The notes beneath the pieces were generated by a model. The model had not been told where the DNA came from, did not search any database, and was given only the letters and a program-made list of their open reading frames with translations. A stretch of 36,692 nucleotides of DNA, taken from the NCBI RefSeq assembly GCF_003034965.1, contig NZ_PZKE01000022.1, positions 1 through 36,692 on the forward strand, given 5' to 3'. Below are positions 15,652-32,132 of this stretch, one piece after another. The translations under genes and the position numbers were made by a program. The stretch comes from Fuscovulum blasticum DSM 2131 (GTDB taxonomy: Bacteria > Pseudomonadota > Alphaproteobacteria > Rhodobacterales > Rhodobacteraceae). How positions within the stretch are numbered: the stretch's first letter is position 1; every line of letters starts with the position of its first letter.

Positions 15652-17403
15652 TTACTCGGCAGCATCCACCATCTGTTCCTTGCCACCGCCGCATGCCATC
15701 GGACCCTCGGCCCTTGGCGCGACTGTGCTGTGCTCGGCGCTGCGCGCCTCGTGTGCTTCGGCCGACAGGTCGAACTCGTCCTCGGCATCGGCGGGCATCA
15801 CGAAGTTGGCGGCAGACCGTTCGGCGGCGCGTTCCTTCATCTGGGCCTTGATCGCCGCCTGACGTTCCTTGTGCTTGCGCGAACGGTCGGCTGCGGCTTC
15901 CCAGTCGGCGACCTGCGCCTCGGCGATCTTGCGGGTATCGTCGAAGTGGAAGTCCACCTTGTCCTTGGTCTGCGGGCCCCAGTAGCCGGCCTTGCCAAGG
16001 TCATAGAAGGTGCGCCCCACCCCGGCCTTGAGGAAGGCCTTGAGGCAGCCCAGCAGATACTTGCGCCGGAACCCGGTGCCGCGCCACGGATAGTGGAACA
16101 GCGCCTTGCGCATGTAGAAGCGGCGGTAGTTCTTCATCACGCCGTCCAGCAGCTCGCCCCGGGTCAGCGCGGCGGGCTTCATGATCGGCGTCACGAAGTT
16201 GTATTTCGAGAAGTCGAAGACCTCGACCTGATCCTTGATTTCCTGGAACAGCGGCGTGAAGGGCCAAGGCGTGTACATTGACCAGTTCGCCAAGTCGGGC
16301 TGCCAGTCCCAGGCCATCTGGAAGGTTTCTTCCAGCGTCTCCTTGGTCTCGTTGTCGAGACCGACGATGAACTGCGCCTCGGTGAAGATGTCGGCCTCGC
16401 GCAGAAGGCGGATCGCCTCCTTGTTCTCGGCGACAGTGGTTTCCTTGTTGAACAGGTCCAGCTTCAACTGGGCGGCGGCTTCGGTGCCAAGGCTGATGTG
16501 GACAAGGCCCGCTTCACGATAGAATTTCAGCAGTTCGCGGTCGCGGTAGATGTCGGTCACGCGGGTGTTGATGCCCCATTTGACCTTGTGGTTCAGACCG
16601 CGGTCGATCATCTCCTGACAGAATTCGACGAACTTCTTCTTGTTGATCGTCGGTTCCTCGTCGGCCAGGATGAAGAAGCCGACGCCGTGGTTTTCAACCA
16701 GATCCTCGATCTCGTCCACCACCGCCTTGGGATCGCGCACACGATAATCGCGCCAGAACTTCCACTGCGAGCAGAACGAACAGGTGAACGGGCAGCCGCG
16801 CGCCATGTTCGGAATGGCGACCCTTACCCCCAGCGGGATGTAGATGTATTTGTCCCATTGGATCAGCGTCCAGTCCGGCTTGATCGCGTCCAGGTTCTTG
16901 ACGGTGGGCGCGGCCTGGGTGGCGACGATCTCGTCGCCGTCGATGAAGGCCAGCCCTTTGATGCTGCGGCGATCTTCCGGCCAGCGGCCATCACGCACGG
17001 CTTCGGCCAGAGCAACCATGATCTCCTCGCCCTCGCCGCGGACGATCACGTCCACCCAGGGTGCTTCGGACAGCACCTGGCGATACATGAACGTGGCATG
17101 GACGCCGCCCAGAACGCGCACCGCGTTCGGCACGACCTCCTTGGCGATCTTCAGCGTTTCCTCGGCCTCATAGATCGAGGGCGTGATCGAGGTCACACCG
17201 ATCAGGTCAGGCTTCAGTTCCTTGAGCCGGGCGCGCAGTTCATCATGGCCGACATGCAGCGTCATCGCATCAATGAAATGGATGTCGTCAAAGCCGGCGG
17301 TTTTCAGCGACCCCGCCAGATACGCGACCCAAGCCGGAGGCCAGTTGCCCGCGATTTCGGCTCCGCCGGAATGATAATTGGGGTGGACGAAGACGATTCT
17401 CAT
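15652..17403 (-). CDS. bchE: Anaerobic Mg-protoporphyrin IX monomethyl ester oxidative cyclase
   Basis: BchE is a cobalamin-dependent radical SAM enzyme that closes ring E without oxygen, using water as oxygen source. The 583-residue protein has an N-terminal B12-binding domain and the radical SAM motif C204-x3-C208-x2-C211 in [13 protein letters not shown]. The C-terminal 70 residues are charged and lower in complexity. The start [14 protein letters not shown] follows GGAGG. With AcsF also present, the strain can make the isocyclic ring with or without oxygen. A PpsR tandem and an FnrL-like site lie upstream, which suits oxygen-sensitive control. Confidence 0.97.
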   Translation of the reverse strand: MRIVFVHPNYHSGGAEIAGNWPPAWVAYLAGSLKTAGFDDIHFIDAMTLHVGHDELRARLKELKPDLIGVTSITPSIYEAEETLKIAKEVVPNAVRVLGGVHATFMYRQVLSEAPWVDVIVRGEGEEIMVALAEAVRDGRWPEDRRSIKGLAFIDGDEIVATQAAPTVKNLDAIKPDWTLIQWDKYIYIPLGVRVAIPNMARGCPFTCSFCSQWKFWRDYRVRDPKAVVDEIEDLVENHGVGFFILADEEPTINKKKFVEFCQEMIDRGLNHKVKWGINTRVTDIYRDRELLKFYREAGLVHISLGTEAAAQLKLDLFNKETTVAENKEAIRLLREADIFTEAQFIVGLDNETKETLEETFQMAWDWQPDLANWSMYTPWPFTPLFQEIKDQVEVFDFSKYNFVTPIMKPAALTRGELLDGVMKNYRRFYMRKALFHYPWRGTGFRRKYLLGCLKAFLKAGVGRTFYDLGKAGYWGPQTKDKVDFHFDDTRKIAEAQVADWEAAADRSRKHKERQAAIKAQMKERAAERSAANFVMPADAEDEFDLSAEAHEARSAEHSTVAPRAEGPMACGGGKEQMVDAAE

Positions 17404-17419
17404 CGGAGGCCTCCTAAAG

Positions 17420-17437
17420 TGTCAACCGAAGTTGACA
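17420..17437. promoter_or_regulatory. PpsR/CrtJ binding box at bchE
   Basis: TGTCAACCGAAGTTGACA is the strongest palindrome of the set, with half-sites TGTCAAC and GTTGACA. It is 16 bases from the bchE ATG, so it likely overlaps the start of transcription or the leader. A weaker second box begins 7 bp away. Confidence 0.88.
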
Positions 17438-17444
17438 GAAGAAT

Positions 17445-17462
17445 TGCCATATGAAATTGACA
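17445..17462. promoter_or_regulatory. Degenerate second PpsR box at bchE
   Basis: TGCCATATGAAATTGACA has a good TTGACA half-site but TGC instead of TGT on the other side. It is 7 bp from the strong box, close to the 8-bp tandem spacing described for CrtJ at bchC in R. capsulatus. Probably a cooperative low-affinity site. Confidence 0.6.
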
Positions 17463-17470
17463 AAGATCAA
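17457..17470. promoter_or_regulatory. FnrL-like site upstream of bchE
   Basis: TTGACAAAGATCAA differs from the FNR-family consensus TTGAT-N4-ATCAA at one base. Its centre is about 60 bases from the bchE ATG and about 41 from the PpsR strong box region, so class II activation is possible. It shares TTGACA with the degenerate PpsR box. FnrL is known to act on bchE in R. sphaeroides, which agrees. Confidence 0.6.
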
Positions 17471-17524
17471 GCGCGACCAGATAACGCAGCCGCGCGCGCC
17501 CTGCCCTTCTGCCCGGTCAGAATG

Positions 17525-17552
17525 AAAAAAGGCGCGCCCTGCGGCACGCCTT
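17525..17552 (-). terminator. Intrinsic terminator after ppsR
   Basis: On the minus strand, a 10-bp stem (AAGGCGTGCC / GGCGCGCCTT with one G-U pair, loop GCAG) is followed by TTTTTT. It lies 28 bases past the ppsR stop and before the bchE promoter, so it separates the ppaA-ppsR and bchE-bchJ transcripts. Confidence 0.85.
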
Positions 17553-17580
17553 CCGAAACCGATGCGTAAGGCCGTCCCGG

Positions 17581-18969
17581 CTATTCGCCGTCCTTGTTCA
17601 ACAGCCCGTATTTGCGAAGTTTTACATATAGGGATTGCCGTGACAGGCTGAGCATGTCGGCCGCTGCCACGCGATTGTTGCGCGTCAGTTCCAGCGCCGT
17701 CTCGATGCACATCCGCTCGATCACGTCGGTGGTTTCGGCAACGATTTCCTTCAAGGTCGAGGCCCCGACCAGCTCCATCACGTTGCGCGCACCGTCTTCG
17801 CCCATGCCGCCGGGCGACCGGCGCATCGAATCGGCACGGCTGGCGTCACGAACCACCAGCGCCAGCACCGGATTCGGCCGGTCATTCAACCAACTGGCCG
17901 AGATTTCCACCGCGATCTGCCCCGAGAAATCGGTGGTCAGGCGCGTGGCATACATCCGCAGATGGCCGGTCCGCTTGACCGTATCCAGAATGACCCGCAA
18001 ATCGACCGATCCGCGCACCAGATAGTCAGACAGCGCGCGCCCGCGCACCATCGAGATATTCGCCGCATCGACCAGATTCAGGAAGGATTCATTGGCCGCC
18101 CGGATCACGCCTTCTCCATCGGCAAAGACGATCCCGTCAACACCCTCGTGATAAAGCCGCCCCAGGGCATCGCCCAGATCGTCGGTCACGGGCACGGCGT
18201 CGCTGGCATCAAGCTGGCACAGAACGATGCGTTCGCCCGCAGCGCGGAACACTGTCGGCGTCAACACCACCCGACGCTGCGACCGGCGCACGATCAGTTC
18301 GATCGGGGCCGCACGTTCCGACACAGCCAGGGTTGACAGCGCTTCAAGCAGCTCGCCCCGGCGGCGCCCCTCGAATTCCTGTGCAATCGGCGCGCCCAGC
18401 AGTTCGGACCGCGATCCGCCCAGAATCTGCGCGGCGGCAGGGTTCAGGTCGGTCATGCGGCCCGTGGACATGCTGACCATCACCACCGGATCGCGGCTGA
18501 TCTCCATCAGAACGCGGTAGCGCGTATCCATCTCGCGCTGCGATTCATAGTCGCGCTCAAGGGCCAGTTGCGCCGAAACCAGTTGCTGCTGCACCTCGGC
18601 AACGGGGCGAAGGTCATGGCCCAGCATCAGGATTGAATCATCCTGTGACACCCGGTGCAGCGAGTATCGGACCGGGAAGGTCCAGTTCTCGCGATCGCGG
18701 TGGTTCAGTTCCATCGTCACCGGAACACGTTGCTCGGCGCGCAGATCGGGAAGCCGGGCTTCGAACTTGGCAAGGCTATCGGGCGCCAGCACATCGGACA
18801 GCGCCAGCCCTTCCCAATCGCCAACCTGCCCGAAGCTACGGTGCAGCGGATTGACCAGAACGGAAAGGATGCGCCGTTGCGGCGAAACAAGCAGCGCAAT
18901 ATCGGATGCGGATGCCAGTATGTCTGTAAGAAGATCCGGCGCGATCAGCGGAATCTTCCCCATATTCAT
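17581..18969 (-). CDS. ppsR: PpsR/CrtJ redox- and light-responsive repressor
   Basis: PpsR represses photosynthesis genes by binding TGT-N12-ACA pairs as a tetramer. The 462-residue protein has tandem PAS domains and a C-terminal Fis-type helix-turn-helix (NRVAAADMLSLSRQSLYVKLRKYG). Only two cysteines are present: Cys251 (RIVLCQLDASD), matching the redox Cys251 of R. sphaeroides, and Cys421 next to the HTH, matching its Cys424. That residue agreement supports the ATG at 18969 over an upstream TTG. ATG at 18963 is also possible. The gene is cotranscribed after ppaA, or has its own promoter in the 76-base gap, and ends in a strong terminator. Confidence 0.96.
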   Translation of the reverse strand: MNMGKIPLIAPDLLTDILASASDIALLVSPQRRILSVLVNPLHRSFGQVGDWEGLALSDVLAPDSLAKFEARLPDLRAEQRVPVTMELNHRDRENWTFPVRYSLHRVSQDDSILMLGHDLRPVAEVQQQLVSAQLALERDYESQREMDTRYRVLMEISRDPVVMVSMSTGRMTDLNPAAAQILGGSRSELLGAPIAQEFEGRRRGELLEALSTLAVSERAAPIELIVRRSQRRVVLTPTVFRAAGERIVLCQLDASDAVPVTDDLGDALGRLYHEGVDGIVFADGEGVIRAANESFLNLVDAANISMVRGRALSDYLVRGSVDLRVILDTVKRTGHLRMYATRLTTDFSGQIAVEISASWLNDRPNPVLALVVRDASRADSMRRSPGGMGEDGARNVMELVGASTLKEIVAETTDVIERMCIETALELTRNNRVAAADMLSLSRQSLYVKLRKYGLLNKDGE

Positions 18970-19045
18970 CAGATGGCGACCGTCCGTGGTCAAATCAGCA
19001 CCATTGCGCTACACATATCGCCCTGACTGATCGCCAGGGCCTCCA

Positions 19046-19906
19046 TCACACCGTAGGCCTTGCCGCCTTGGCACCGCCATCCAACCCAAGTGCCGCCAGC
19101 GCGACCTCAAGGTCTTGGGTTGCGACATCCACGCCAAGACGCGCGGCAAGATCCGTTTCGGATTCAAGAATTGCACCGCCAACGGCGATCCGCACATCAT
19201 TTCCCAAACCCTCACGGATCGTTTCCACGAAGTTACAACAAATATCAAGATTTTCGTGGGCCCCAAGCGACAGCATCGCGGCGTCAAAATGCCTGCGAAG
19301 CACCAATCGGCGTAAATCCCCCGCATCCGGCCCGATACAGACACAGACCGACACGCCCCTGCGGCGCAACTGGGCGGCCAGAACACACGCCCCAAGTGTA
19401 TGCTGCTCTCCCAAAGGCAAAACCAGCAGGACGGTCCCTGCCCCGCTGCCATGCAGCGAATCTGCGCGCCAATCGTGGCTGATGTCATGCAGGATGGCCT
19501 GCAGCCGGGCCGACCCGATGCTGACCTTGGCAAAGGTCGCCTCATCGCGGTGCCACATTTCCCCCAGACGGCGCGCCACATCGGGAATGAACTCGTCCGC
19601 CAGCATTTCGGGGGTGACACGCGCGCGGCGCATTTCAGCCCTCAGAGCCTCGAACGAAACCGGCTCATCCTCCGTGACCACCGTCAGGAAGTAATCGAAA
19701 AATCCTCGCCTGACGTCCGCGCCCACTTCCGCATCTTTCGCAACCAGACGCGCGACCACATCGGCCGCAAACCGGAGTACCTCGCCAATGGCGGACCCGG
19801 CACACTCGGAAACACCATCGGACTGTGCCGCGCCCCCTGTTGCCACCGGGGCAGAAGAGGCACCGCCAGATCGGGACACGACCGGAGAGCCATAGGTGTT
19901 TTCCAT
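19046..19906 (-). CDS. ppaA: PpaA/AerR-type cobalamin-binding antirepressor
   Basis: PpaA (AerR in R. capsulatus) binds cobalamin and counteracts PpsR/CrtJ. The 286-residue protein has a helical segment with MWHRDEATFAKVSIGSARLQ (around residues 117-136), typical of the four-helix cap over B12, and a B12-binding-like domain starting near LLVLPLGEQHTLGACVLA, where His169 is the likely axial ligand. The full DxHxxG motif is changed to ExHxxG (EQHTLG), as known for this family. The ATG at 19906 follows AAGGCGG. The longer frame from 20008 would cross a PpsR box and is rejected. It is divergent from bchF. Confidence 0.92.
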   Translation of the reverse strand: MENTYGSPVVSRSGGASSAPVATGGAAQSDGVSECAGSAIGEVLRFAADVVARLVAKDAEVGADVRRGFFDYFLTVVTEDEPVSFEALRAEMRRARVTPEMLADEFIPDVARRLGEMWHRDEATFAKVSIGSARLQAILHDISHDWRADSLHGSGAGTVLLVLPLGEQHTLGACVLAAQLRRRGVSVCVCIGPDAGDLRRLVLRRHFDAAMLSLGAHENLDICCNFVETIREGLGNDVRIAVGGAILESETDLAARLGVDVATQDLEVALAALGLDGGAKAARPTV

Positions 19907-19916
19907 ACCGCCTTGC

Positions 19917-19959
19917 TCCGACACAGCCCCAAGTGTCAGTGTTCCGCAACAGCCCCGAG
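19917..19959. repeat. Imperfect 17-bp direct repeat in the ppaA leader
   Basis: TCCGACACAGCCCCAAG (19917-19933) and TCCGCAACAGCCCCGAG (19943-19959) match at 14 of 17 bases and are spaced 26 bp start to start. The copies lie between the ppaA start codon and the PpsR box. Function is not known; this could be a second regulator's tandem site or a chance duplication. Confidence 0.45.
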
Positions 19960-19960
19960 T

Positions 19961-19978
19961 TGTCAAAGAAAATTGACA
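19961..19978. promoter_or_regulatory. PpsR/CrtJ binding box, ppaA side
   Basis: TGTCAAAGAAAATTGACA matches the consensus with both TGTCAA and TTGACA half-sites. It lies 54 bases upstream of the ppaA ATG. Paired with the box at 20112 it forms the divergent ppaA-bchF control region (151 bp apart). Confidence 0.87.
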
Positions 19979-20111
19979 CTTCCTGGCGGAATCCGCACAA
20001 AACAGCACAAGCAGCCCCCTGCAACCGCGTATTTCAGGAAGTTATCGCCTGTTTTTCGGCCACGCAGTCGCGCCAGCGGAAAAAAGCCGCACCCCATGTC
20101 AACCTTGGCGA

Positions 20112-20129
20112 TGTAAGTTTTGATTGACA
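20112..20129. promoter_or_regulatory. PpsR/CrtJ binding box, bchF side
   Basis: TGTAAGTTTTGATTGACA matches TGT-N12-ACA and lies 55 bases upstream of the bchF GTG. The right half TTGACA could serve as a -35 element, with TACCCT 16 bases downstream as a weak -10; that promoter reading is speculative. Confidence 0.82.
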
Positions 20130-20184
20130 CTTCCGTCTGCGGGCTTACCCTTTGCCACAAGACCCAGGAAAGGGAAGCGCTGCC

Positions 20185-28038
<7,854 letters not shown>

Positions 28039-28041
28039 GCC

Positions 28042-28710
28042 ATGACCGACTACTCCACCACACGGCAAAGGGTTGAGGACTACTTCGACCGTTCCGCCAC
28101 CAAGGTGTGGGAGCGGCTGACCTCGGACGCCAAGGTCAGCCGGATCCGCCAGACCGTTCGCGAAGGCCGCGACCGGATGCGCGCGATCATGCTGTCGCGT
28201 CTGCCGCAGGATCTGGCCGGGCTGCGGGTGCTGGATGCCGGCTGTGGCACCGGGCTGATGACGCAGGAACTGGCCGCCCGCGGGGCCGACGTGGTGGCGG
28301 TGGACATCTCGCCGCAACTGATCGGCATCGCCGAAGACCGGCTGCCTGCCGCCCTGAAGCCGCGGGTTACCTTCCATGCCGGCGACATGACCGACGACCG
28401 GCTTGGCCGGTTCGACTATGTGCTGGCGATGGACAGCCTGATCTATTACCGGGCCCCCGACATCGGCCAGATCCTGACCCGGCTGGGGCGCCGCACCTCG
28501 CAGGCCATCGTCTTCACGGTTGCGCCGCGCACACCCTTCCTGATGGCGTTCTGGAGCATGGGAAAGCTGTTCCCCCGCGCAGACCGCTCGCCGGTGATGA
28601 TCCCTCACTCCTTCCCGACTCTGGTGCGCCATTCCGGCGACAGCCTGACCCGGGTCGAGAGGGTCAGCCGGGGCTTCTACATTTCCGAGTGTCTGGAGTA
28701 TCAGCCATGA
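28042..28710 (+). CDS. bchM: Mg-protoporphyrin IX O-methyltransferase
   Basis: BchM transfers a methyl group from SAM to Mg-protoporphyrin IX. The 222-residue protein has the SAM-binding motif I LRVLDAGCGTGLMTQELAARGADVVAVDIS (around residues 60-90). Family features include the RVEDYFDRSATKVWERLTSDAKVS start. It begins 3 bases after bchL and overlaps lhaA by 4 bases. Confidence 0.97.
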   Translation: MTDYSTTRQRVEDYFDRSATKVWERLTSDAKVSRIRQTVREGRDRMRAIMLSRLPQDLAGLRVLDAGCGTGLMTQELAARGADVVAVDISPQLIGIAEDRLPAALKPRVTFHAGDMTDDRLGRFDYVLAMDSLIYYRAPDIGQILTRLGRRTSQAIVFTVAPRTPFLMAFWSMGKLFPRADRSPVMIPHSFPTLVRHSGDSLTRVERVSRGFYISECLEYQP

Positions 28711-30146
28711 TTCTGAAGAAGAAGCACCTTCAGGCCCTCGGCTCGACCTGGATGCCTTTCGCGGATGCGGCCTCGGACGGGCTGCCGCTGAACCAGCTCT
28801 TGCGGCTGAGCCTGTTCCAGGTCTCGGTCGGCATGGCACAGGTGCTGATGCTGGGCACGCTGAACCGGGTGATGATCGTCGAACTGTCGATCCCGGCCAT
28901 GCTGGTGGCGGCGATGATCGCCATTCCGGTGCTGGTCGCCCCGTTCCGCGCCCTGCTGGGCCACCGTTCCGACACCCACCGTTCCGCCATCGGCTGGAAG
29001 CGCGTGCCCTTCCTGTGGTTCGGTTCGCTCTGGCAGATGGGCGGGCTGGCGATCATGCCCTTCGCGCTGATGGTGCTGTCGGGCGATCAGACGCTTGGCC
29101 CGCTGTGGGCGGGCGAGGTTCTGGCCTCGCTGGCCTTCCTGATGACCGGGCTTGGGATGCACATGACGCAGACCGCCGGTCTGGCGCTGGCCTCGGACCG
29201 CGCCGATGACGAGACGCGCCCCCGCGTCGTGTCGATGCTGTACATCATGTATCTGCTGGGCATGGGCATCTCGGCGGTGATCGTCGGATTCCTGCTGCGC
29301 GACTTCGACCCGATCACGCTGGTCCGTGTGGTCCAGGGCTGCGGCGCGGCGACGATGGTGCTGAACCTGATCGCGCTGTGGAAGCAGGAAAAGGTGCGGC
29401 CGATGACCAAGGCCGAACGCGAAGAACCGCGTCCGCGTTTCCGCGATGCCTGGGCCGACCTGATGGCCGGTGGCACCGCAGGGCGGCTGCTGGCGGTGGT
29501 GGTGTTCGGCACACTGGCCTTCAACATGCAGGACGTGCTGCTGGAACCCTATGGCGGTGAAATCCTTGGGCTTTCGGTCAGCCAGACCACGCTTCTGACG
29601 GCCGCCTGGGCCGCCGGCGCGCTGGTCGGTTTCCTGTTGTCGGCCCGCTGGCTGATGCGCGGCACCGATCCCTACCGTCTGGCAGCGCGCGGCATCCTGG
29701 CCGGCATCGCCGCCTTCTCGGCGGTGATCTTCGCCGCCCCGCTCGACAGTGGCGCCTTGTTCTACACTGGTGCCGCCGGCATCGGCTTCGGGGGCGGCCT
29801 GTTCGGCATCGCCACCCTGACCGCGGCGATGAAAATGCCGACAGGCAGCGTCCATTCGGGCATTGCCCTTGGCGCCTGGGGCGCGGCCCAGGCAACGGCG
29901 GCAGGGTTCGCCATCTTCCTTGGCGGCACGCTGCGCGATGTCGTCTCTCACTTTGCCATGGCCGGTGGCTTTGGCACTGGTCTTGAAGACCCCTCTCTTG
30001 GCTACTCGTTCGTCTATCACCTTGAGATCGGTCTGTTGTTTACCACCCTTGCCATTCTCGGGCCGCTGGTCCGGCTGGCACCTCTTCACACCACGAAACC
30101 GGCATCCGACGCAGGCGAACTTCGCCTCGCCGAATTCCCAACCTGA
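28707..30146 (+). CDS. lhaA: LhaA, light-harvesting 1 assembly protein (PucC family)
   Basis: A 479-residue membrane protein with about 12 helices, the second member of the PucC/BCH family in this window. The signature TLNRVMIVELSIPAMLVAAMIAIPVLVAPFRALLGHRSDTHRSAIGWKRVP is intact. In R. capsulatus LhaA is needed for LH1 assembly. It starts within the bchM stop (ATGA) and lies upstream of puhA. In Rhodobacter a puhA promoter lies inside this gene; no clear motif can be recognised here by eye. Confidence 0.95.
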   Translation: MILKKKHLQALGSTWMPFADAASDGLPLNQLLRLSLFQVSVGMAQVLMLGTLNRVMIVELSIPAMLVAAMIAIPVLVAPFRALLGHRSDTHRSAIGWKRVPFLWFGSLWQMGGLAIMPFALMVLSGDQTLGPLWAGEVLASLAFLMTGLGMHMTQTAGLALASDRADDETRPRVVSMLYIMYLLGMGISAVIVGFLLRDFDPITLVRVVQGCGAATMVLNLIALWKQEKVRPMTKAEREEPRPRFRDAWADLMAGGTAGRLLAVVVFGTLAFNMQDVLLEPYGGEILGLSVSQTTLLTAAWAAGALVGFLLSARWLMRGTDPYRLAARGILAGIAAFSAVIFAAPLDSGALFYTGAAGIGFGGGLFGIATLTAAMKMPTGSVHSGIALGAWGAAQATAAGFAIFLGGTLRDVVSHFAMAGGFGTGLEDPSLGYSFVYHLEIGLLFTTLAILGPLVRLAPLHTTKPASDAGELRLAEFPT

Positions 30147-30161
30147 AACCCGGAGGACGAA

Positions 30162-30932
30162 ATGGTTGGCGTGAACTTCTTTGGAGACTTCGACCTTGCA
30201 AGTCTGGCGATCTGGTCCTTTTGGGGCTTCCTCGCCTTCTTGATCTACTACCTGCAAACCGAAAACATGCGGGAAGGCTATCCGCTTGAAATGGAAGACG
30301 GCAGCGTTGCGCCTAACCAGGGCCTGTTCCCGGTTCCCAAGCCCAAGACCTTCAAGCTGCCGAACGGCCGCGGTGAAATCGTGATGCCCTCGGCAGAGAA
30401 TGAAGCCGCCCACCGCCGCAACGATCTGGCGCTGGCCCGCACCTCGGTTTCGGAAGGCTTCCCCCATGCCCCCACCGGCAATGCGCTGGTTGATGGCGTC
30501 GGCCCTGCCTCGTGGGTGCCGCGCCGGGACGAGCCGGAACTGGACGCGCATGGTCACAACAAGATCATGCCGATGGCCCTGGCCAAGGGCTTCAATGTGA
30601 CGGCCGGGCGCGACCCGCGCGGTCTGCCCGTGCAAGCCGCCGACCTTGAGGTCGTTGGCCGCGTGTCCGAACTTTGGGTGGACGTGCCGGAACAGATGGT
30701 CCGTTACCTGGAAATCGACCTGAACTCGGGCAAGAAGCGCCTGGTTCCGATGACCCTTGCCAAGATCTGGGCCGACCGCGTGCGCGTCAACGCCATCGCC
30801 TCGGACAGCTTCGAGAACATCCCGGCCACCCGGTCGGCCTCCGAAGTGACCAAGCTCGAGGAAGACAAGATCTCTGGCTATGTGGCCGGTGGCTGGCTGT
30901 ACGACGCTGACAAGCGCAAGCGCGGCTTCTGA
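30162..30932 (+). CDS. puhA: Photosynthetic reaction centre H subunit
   Basis: PuhA caps the cytoplasmic face of the reaction centre and shapes proton delivery to QB. The 256-residue protein has one N-terminal membrane helix ([30 protein letters not shown]), then a soluble PRC-barrel domain. Conserved [10 protein letters not shown]-type and MVRYLEIDL segments are seen. A strong CCCGGAGGACGAA ribosome-binding site precedes the ATG, in keeping with high expression. The L and M subunit genes (puf operon) are not in the window. Confidence 0.97.
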   Translation: MVGVNFFGDFDLASLAIWSFWGFLAFLIYYLQTENMREGYPLEMEDGSVAPNQGLFPVPKPKTFKLPNGRGEIVMPSAENEAAHRRNDLALARTSVSEGFPHAPTGNALVDGVGPASWVPRRDEPELDAHGHNKIMPMALAKGFNVTAGRDPRGLPVQAADLEVVGRVSELWVDVPEQMVRYLEIDLNSGKKRLVPMTLAKIWADRVRVNAIASDSFENIPATRSASEVTKLEEDKISGYVAGGWLYDADKRKRGF

Positions 30933-30947
30933 TCTGACACTGATGGA

Positions 30948-30971
30948 CGCGGCCCAGCGCCCGGGGCCGCG
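30948..30971 (+). other. Intercistronic hairpin after puhA
   Basis: CGCGGCCC and GGGCCGCG form a perfect 8-bp stem with an 8-base loop, 16 bases after the puhA stop. No T-run follows. It is likely a 3' mRNA-stabilising or processing structure that lets puhA be made in excess over puhB, by analogy with other photosynthetic operons. Confidence 0.6.
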
Positions 30972-31000
30972 CCTCTCACCCCGAATACAGGAGGTCTGCA

Positions 31001-31642
31001 ATGTCGGACCATGACGATTTCGCTTTCGAACCCATCAAGGGGCTGCCGGAACGGCCCCCTGTTGGTGAAGACATCCTCTGGCAAGGACGGCCCGCCACCT
31101 ATGCGCTGGCCCGCGATGCCTACAAGCTGCACTGGATCGCCTTCTATTTCGCGCTGCTGCTGCTGTGGCGCTGCGGCGTGGGCTTGGCCCAAGGTGGCGT
31201 GCTCATGGCACTGCAGATCGGGATTCCGACCCTTGTGATGGCGCTGATCGCGCTTAGCCTTGTCTGGCTTCTGGCTTTTGCCCAGGCGCGGACCACCGTC
31301 TATACGCTGACCAGCGCCCGTGTGGTGATGCGGATCGGTGCCGCCCTTCCCGTGACCTTCAACATTCCCTTCGCCCAGGTCGGTGCCGCGCATCTTGACC
31401 TGCGCCGCGACGGCACCGGCACCATCGCGATGGAAACCACCGGCGCCTCGCGCATTGGCTATCTGACGCTGTGGCCGCACCTACGGCCCGGCTACGCCCG
31501 GCTGACCCAGCCCGCCATGCGCTGCATTCCCGATGCGGCCCCGGTGGCCAAGATGCTGGCAGAGGCGGCGGAAACCCGCATGGCCCGTCCTGTGGTCTCG
31601 CGCAGCGAAGGCGGCTCTGCCTCGCCCGTTGCCGCAGCATAA
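31001..31642 (+). CDS. puhB: PuhB, reaction centre assembly factor
   Basis: A 213-residue membrane protein with about three helices (FYFALLLLWRCGVGLAQ, LQIGIPTLVMALIALSLVWLLAFAQA) and a soluble domain starting RTTVYTLTSARVVMRIG, resembling bacterial PH domains. The N-terminal HDDFAFEPIKGLPERPPVGEDILWQG is characteristic of PuhB. PuhB dimers assist reaction-centre assembly in R. capsulatus. CAGGAGGTC sits just before the start. It follows puhA and precedes puhC by 12 bases. Confidence 0.94.
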   Translation: MSDHDDFAFEPIKGLPERPPVGEDILWQGRPATYALARDAYKLHWIAFYFALLLLWRCGVGLAQGGVLMALQIGIPTLVMALIALSLVWLLAFAQARTTVYTLTSARVVMRIGAALPVTFNIPFAQVGAAHLDLRRDGTGTIAMETTGASRIGYLTLWPHLRPGYARLTQPAMRCIPDAAPVAKMLAEAAETRMARPVVSRSEGGSASPVAAA

Positions 31643-31654
31643 GGGGGGCACAGC

Positions 31655-32122
31655 ATGGATTCCCAAGCCCAGACCCGCCGCCCTGCCCTGCGCAGCCAGC
31701 AGAAGGAAATGATCCCGGCCGTGCTGCTGCGCGCCATGTTCGGGATCGCCCTCGCCTCGCTCGTAATGGTGTCCTACGCGGTCTATACCGGCCGCGAAAA
31801 GGTGGGCCAGCCCGAGGCTTCGGCCGTGGTCCGCGAAAAGTGGATCGTGCTGGAAGGCAAGGACGCCAAGCATGTCGTCGTGCGCGACACGAATGGCAAT
31901 GTCCTGGTCGACCTGCCTGAAGGCGGCTTCATCACCGTTATCCAATCCGGCGTTCACACCGAGCGCCGCAAGAAAGGTGCAGACCAGACCAAACCCGTCC
32001 GCATCGTCGAATATGCCAACGGCCGCCTTGCCGCAGAAGACCCCGAAACCGGCTGGAGCGTCGAGCTTTATGCCTTCGGGGCCGACAACAAGGCCGCCTT
32101 CCAGAAACTTCTGGACATGTGA
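31655..32122 (+). CDS. puhC: PuhC, photosynthetic complex assembly protein
   Basis: A 155-residue protein with one membrane helix (PAVLLRAMFGIALASLVMVSYAVYTG) and a periplasmic domain (VLEGKDAKHVVVRDTNGNVLVDLPEGGFI...). It fits PuhC, which in R. capsulatus helps build the reaction centre-LH1 complex. AAGGGGGGC before the ATG is a good ribosome-binding site. It lies between puhB and the small conserved ORF. Confidence 0.93.
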   Translation: MDSQAQTRRPALRSQQKEMIPAVLLRAMFGIALASLVMVSYAVYTGREKVGQPEASAVVREKWIVLEGKDAKHVVVRDTNGNVLVDLPEGGFITVIQSGVHTERRKKGADQTKPVRIVEYANGRLAAEDPETGWSVELYAFGADNKAAFQKLLDM

Positions 32123-32132
32123 GGGGGCACAG

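Noticed and set aside
19934-19951. Third possible PpsR box TGTCAGTGTTCCGCAACA
   Set aside because: TGT-N12-ACA is met, but the right half is CAACA rather than TGACA and it falls within the direct repeat, so a chance match is likely.
28701-31001. 766-codon minus-strand open frame opposite lhaA and puhA
   Set aside because: The codons mirror real membrane-protein genes on the other strand and no recognisable domain is seen.
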